Shown here one piece after another: positions 14,852-16,041 of a DNA stretch of 16,041 nt. Numbering within the stretch: the first letter of the stretch is position 1; the number at the start of each line of letters is the position of its first letter. The translations under genes and the position numbers were made by a program. Where the stretch lies: positions 1 through 16,041 of the forward strand of contig CABQCA010000039.1 of assembly GCA_902462525.1 (NCBI GenBank), read 5' to 3'. The DNA comes from an uncultured Porphyromonadaceae bacterium. Its GTDB lineage: Bacteria > Bacteroidota > Bacteroidia > Bacteroidales > Muribaculaceae. Below the pieces are notes generated by a model that saw only the letters and a program-made list of their open reading frames with translations, searched no databases and had not been told where the DNA came from.

Positions 14852-15949
14852 ATGAGAAAACTGATACTGTCCTTATTTATAATCTGCTCAGCCGCTCTTG
14901 TGCCGCTGCGCGGTGCCGCACCGAGTAATGTTCCCGTCGAGTGGCACAGTCTTGATTCGTTTCCGCTGTTAGGTACTCTGGCGCCCGACGCGGCGGTGAA
15001 ATATTCGCGTCTTCCCGATTCCCTGCAGAACAATATCCGTGGGGAGCTTTGGAACCTCGGCCTTAATTCGGCCGGACTGTCGGTGCGTTTCCGCTCCGAC
15101 TCGCCACGCATCAAAATGCGGTGGAAAAGTCGCAACAACTTCTCTATGAACCATATGGCGGCGACCGGCGTCCGTGGCGTCGACCTCTATGTGCTCGACG
15201 GCGACACGGCCTGGACAACTATGGGAATCGGCCGTCCGGCCCGCAAGGCAGTGACAGAAACCACCATAATGGCCGACATGGAACCGGGAATCATGCGTGA
15301 GTATATGCTGTTCCTTTCGCTCTACGACGGTGTCGACAGCCTCTATGTCGGCATCGACTCAGGCACCGTGCTCACACAGCCTGTGCTCGACACTCCGGTG
15401 CGCCGCAAGCCGGCGGTGATGTACGGCACAAGCATACTGCAGGGCGGGTGTGCCACCCGTCCGGGCATGGCGCATACCAATATCCTGCAGCGGATTCTTG
15501 GCCGCGAGGTGGTGAATCTCGGATTCAGCGGCAATGCTCGCCTCGACCCCGAGATAGCAGAGCTGATGGCTTCGGCCGACGCCTCGTGCTATGTTGTCGA
15601 TCTGTTGCCCAACTGTACCCCCGACATGATTGACGAGCGTATGGAGCGTTTCATCGGCATTCTGCGTGCTGCACGGCCCGACACACCGATACTCCTCGTG
15701 GAGAGTCCGTGGTTCCCCTCCATGCGCTTCGACCGCGAAGTAGCCGCAACCCTCCGCGACAAAAACCGCCGTCTGCACGCCATCTACGAGCGCCTCGCCG
15801 CCTCCGACCCCAACCTACATTACTTCACAGCCGATAATATCCTCGCCGACCCCGAAAGCACTGTCGACAACTGCCACTTCACCGACACCGGCTTCCTCGG
15901 ATACGCCCGCGCCCTCGCTCCCGTCCTCCGCACCCTCATCGCCCGTTAG
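14852..15949 (+). CDS. Secreted SGNH/GDSL-family hydrolase
   Basis: The 365-residue protein opens with a Sec signal peptide (MRKLILSLFIICSAALV, cleavage near residue 22). A beta-rich N-terminal domain (about 30-180) and an SGNH catalytic domain (about 185-365) follow. The catalytic serine is S194 in YGTSILQGG. The glycine and asparagine blocks appear in NLGFSGNARLD, and the Asp/His pair is D339/H342 in DNCHFTDTGF. This two-domain layout is common among Bacteroidales esterases that deacetylate glycans, but the substrate is not readable. There is no lipobox, so it is probably periplasmic. It is monocistronic and divergent from guaA. No terminator is visible in the 92 bases that remain. Confidence 0.9.
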   Translation: MRKLILSLFIICSAALVPLRGAAPSNVPVEWHSLDSFPLLGTLAPDAAVKYSRLPDSLQNNIRGELWNLGLNSAGLSVRFRSDSPRIKMRWKSRNNFSMNHMAATGVRGVDLYVLDGDTAWTTMGIGRPARKAVTETTIMADMEPGIMREYMLFLSLYDGVDSLYVGIDSGTVLTQPVLDTPVRRKPAVMYGTSILQGGCATRPGMAHTNILQRILGREVVNLGFSGNARLDPEIAELMASADASCYVVDLLPNCTPDMIDERMERFIGILRAARPDTPILLVESPWFPSMRFDREVAATLRDKNRRLHAIYERLAASDPNLHYFTADNILADPESTVDNCHFTDTGFLGYARALAPVLRTLIAR

Positions 15950-15989
15950 CACCATGTCCGAAATCTGTGGCGAAGATCATGCTGATAAT

Positions 15990-16021
15990 ATTGTGGCAAT
16001 GAGGAGGATTTAGTAATTTTA
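15990..16021 (+). promoter_or_regulatory. Candidate promoter leading out of the window
   Basis: ATTG (15990-15993) and TAATTTTA (16014-16021, one mismatch to TAnnTTTG) are 20 nt apart, the same spacing as the other promoters here. Its gene would start beyond the right edge. Confidence 0.4.
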
Positions 16022-16041
16022 GGGCGCCATAAAACCAATCG

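Noticed and set aside
15954..16013. 19-residue ORF starting MSEICGED after the SGNH hydrolase gene
   Set aside because: It is very short, has no promoter of its own, and its end overlaps a candidate promoter; it is within what chance would give.

Overview
The window reads as a chromosomal segment from a member of Bacteroidota, order Bacteroidales. The GC-rich protein style and gene content make a Muribaculaceae-like gut bacterium my best guess (inference, no marker comparison run). The supporting signals are the TAnnTTTG -7 promoter boxes, most with a TTTG/TTG -33 element exactly 20 nt upstream; start codons preceded by A-rich sequence rather than Shine-Dalgarno sites; and the Bacteroidetes-type rpmB-rpmG-DUF4295 ribosomal cluster. 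I see no insertion sequence, phage, CRISPR array or integrase. This is mostly core genome with a few accessory or poorly known genes.

Layout. Positions 1-1990: a bidirectional terminator and a monocistronic minus-strand biotin-dependent carboxyltransferase (OadA/PycB type). 2150-2609: tRNA-Leu(UAA) with its own promoter and terminator, followed by a small TSCPD-domain gene. 2618-4444: a frameshifted lipoprotein gene and the ribosome-assembly GTPase rsgA, both minus strand. 4548-5410: promoter, a structured leader, rpmB, rpmG, a 49-residue DUF4295 gene and a strong terminator. 5438-6167: an unrecognised 133-residue cysteine-rich protein, with a 25-residue small ORF upstream on the same probable transcript. 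6241-11902: a long minus-strand run of a GT4 glycosyltransferase, an LTA-synthase-like membrane sulfatase-fold enzyme, obg, prmC and recX, with 4-nt stop/start overlaps at three of its four junctions. 11900-13185: the rpsF-rpsR-rplI ribosomal operon. 13201-14767: guaA. 14823-15949: a divergent secreted SGNH hydrolase. 15990-16021: a candidate promoter firing out of the window.

How the genes fit together. The dominant theme is translation and ribosome biogenesis: bL28, bL33, DUF4295, bS6, bS18, bL9, tRNA-Leu, RsgA (30S maturation), Obg (50S maturation) and PrmC (release-factor methylation). The envelope genes (glycosyltransferase plus LtaS-like enzyme) share the obg transcription unit. GuaA makes the GMP from which GTP for the GTPases derives. 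The most interesting non-routine items are the 25-residue ORF plus cysteine-rich protein unit, mutually exclusive hairpins in the rpmB leader, the GT4/LtaS-like pair in a Gram-negative lineage, the poly-T frameshift in the lipoprotein gene, and an insertion inside the carboxyltransferase domain of the OadA-like protein.
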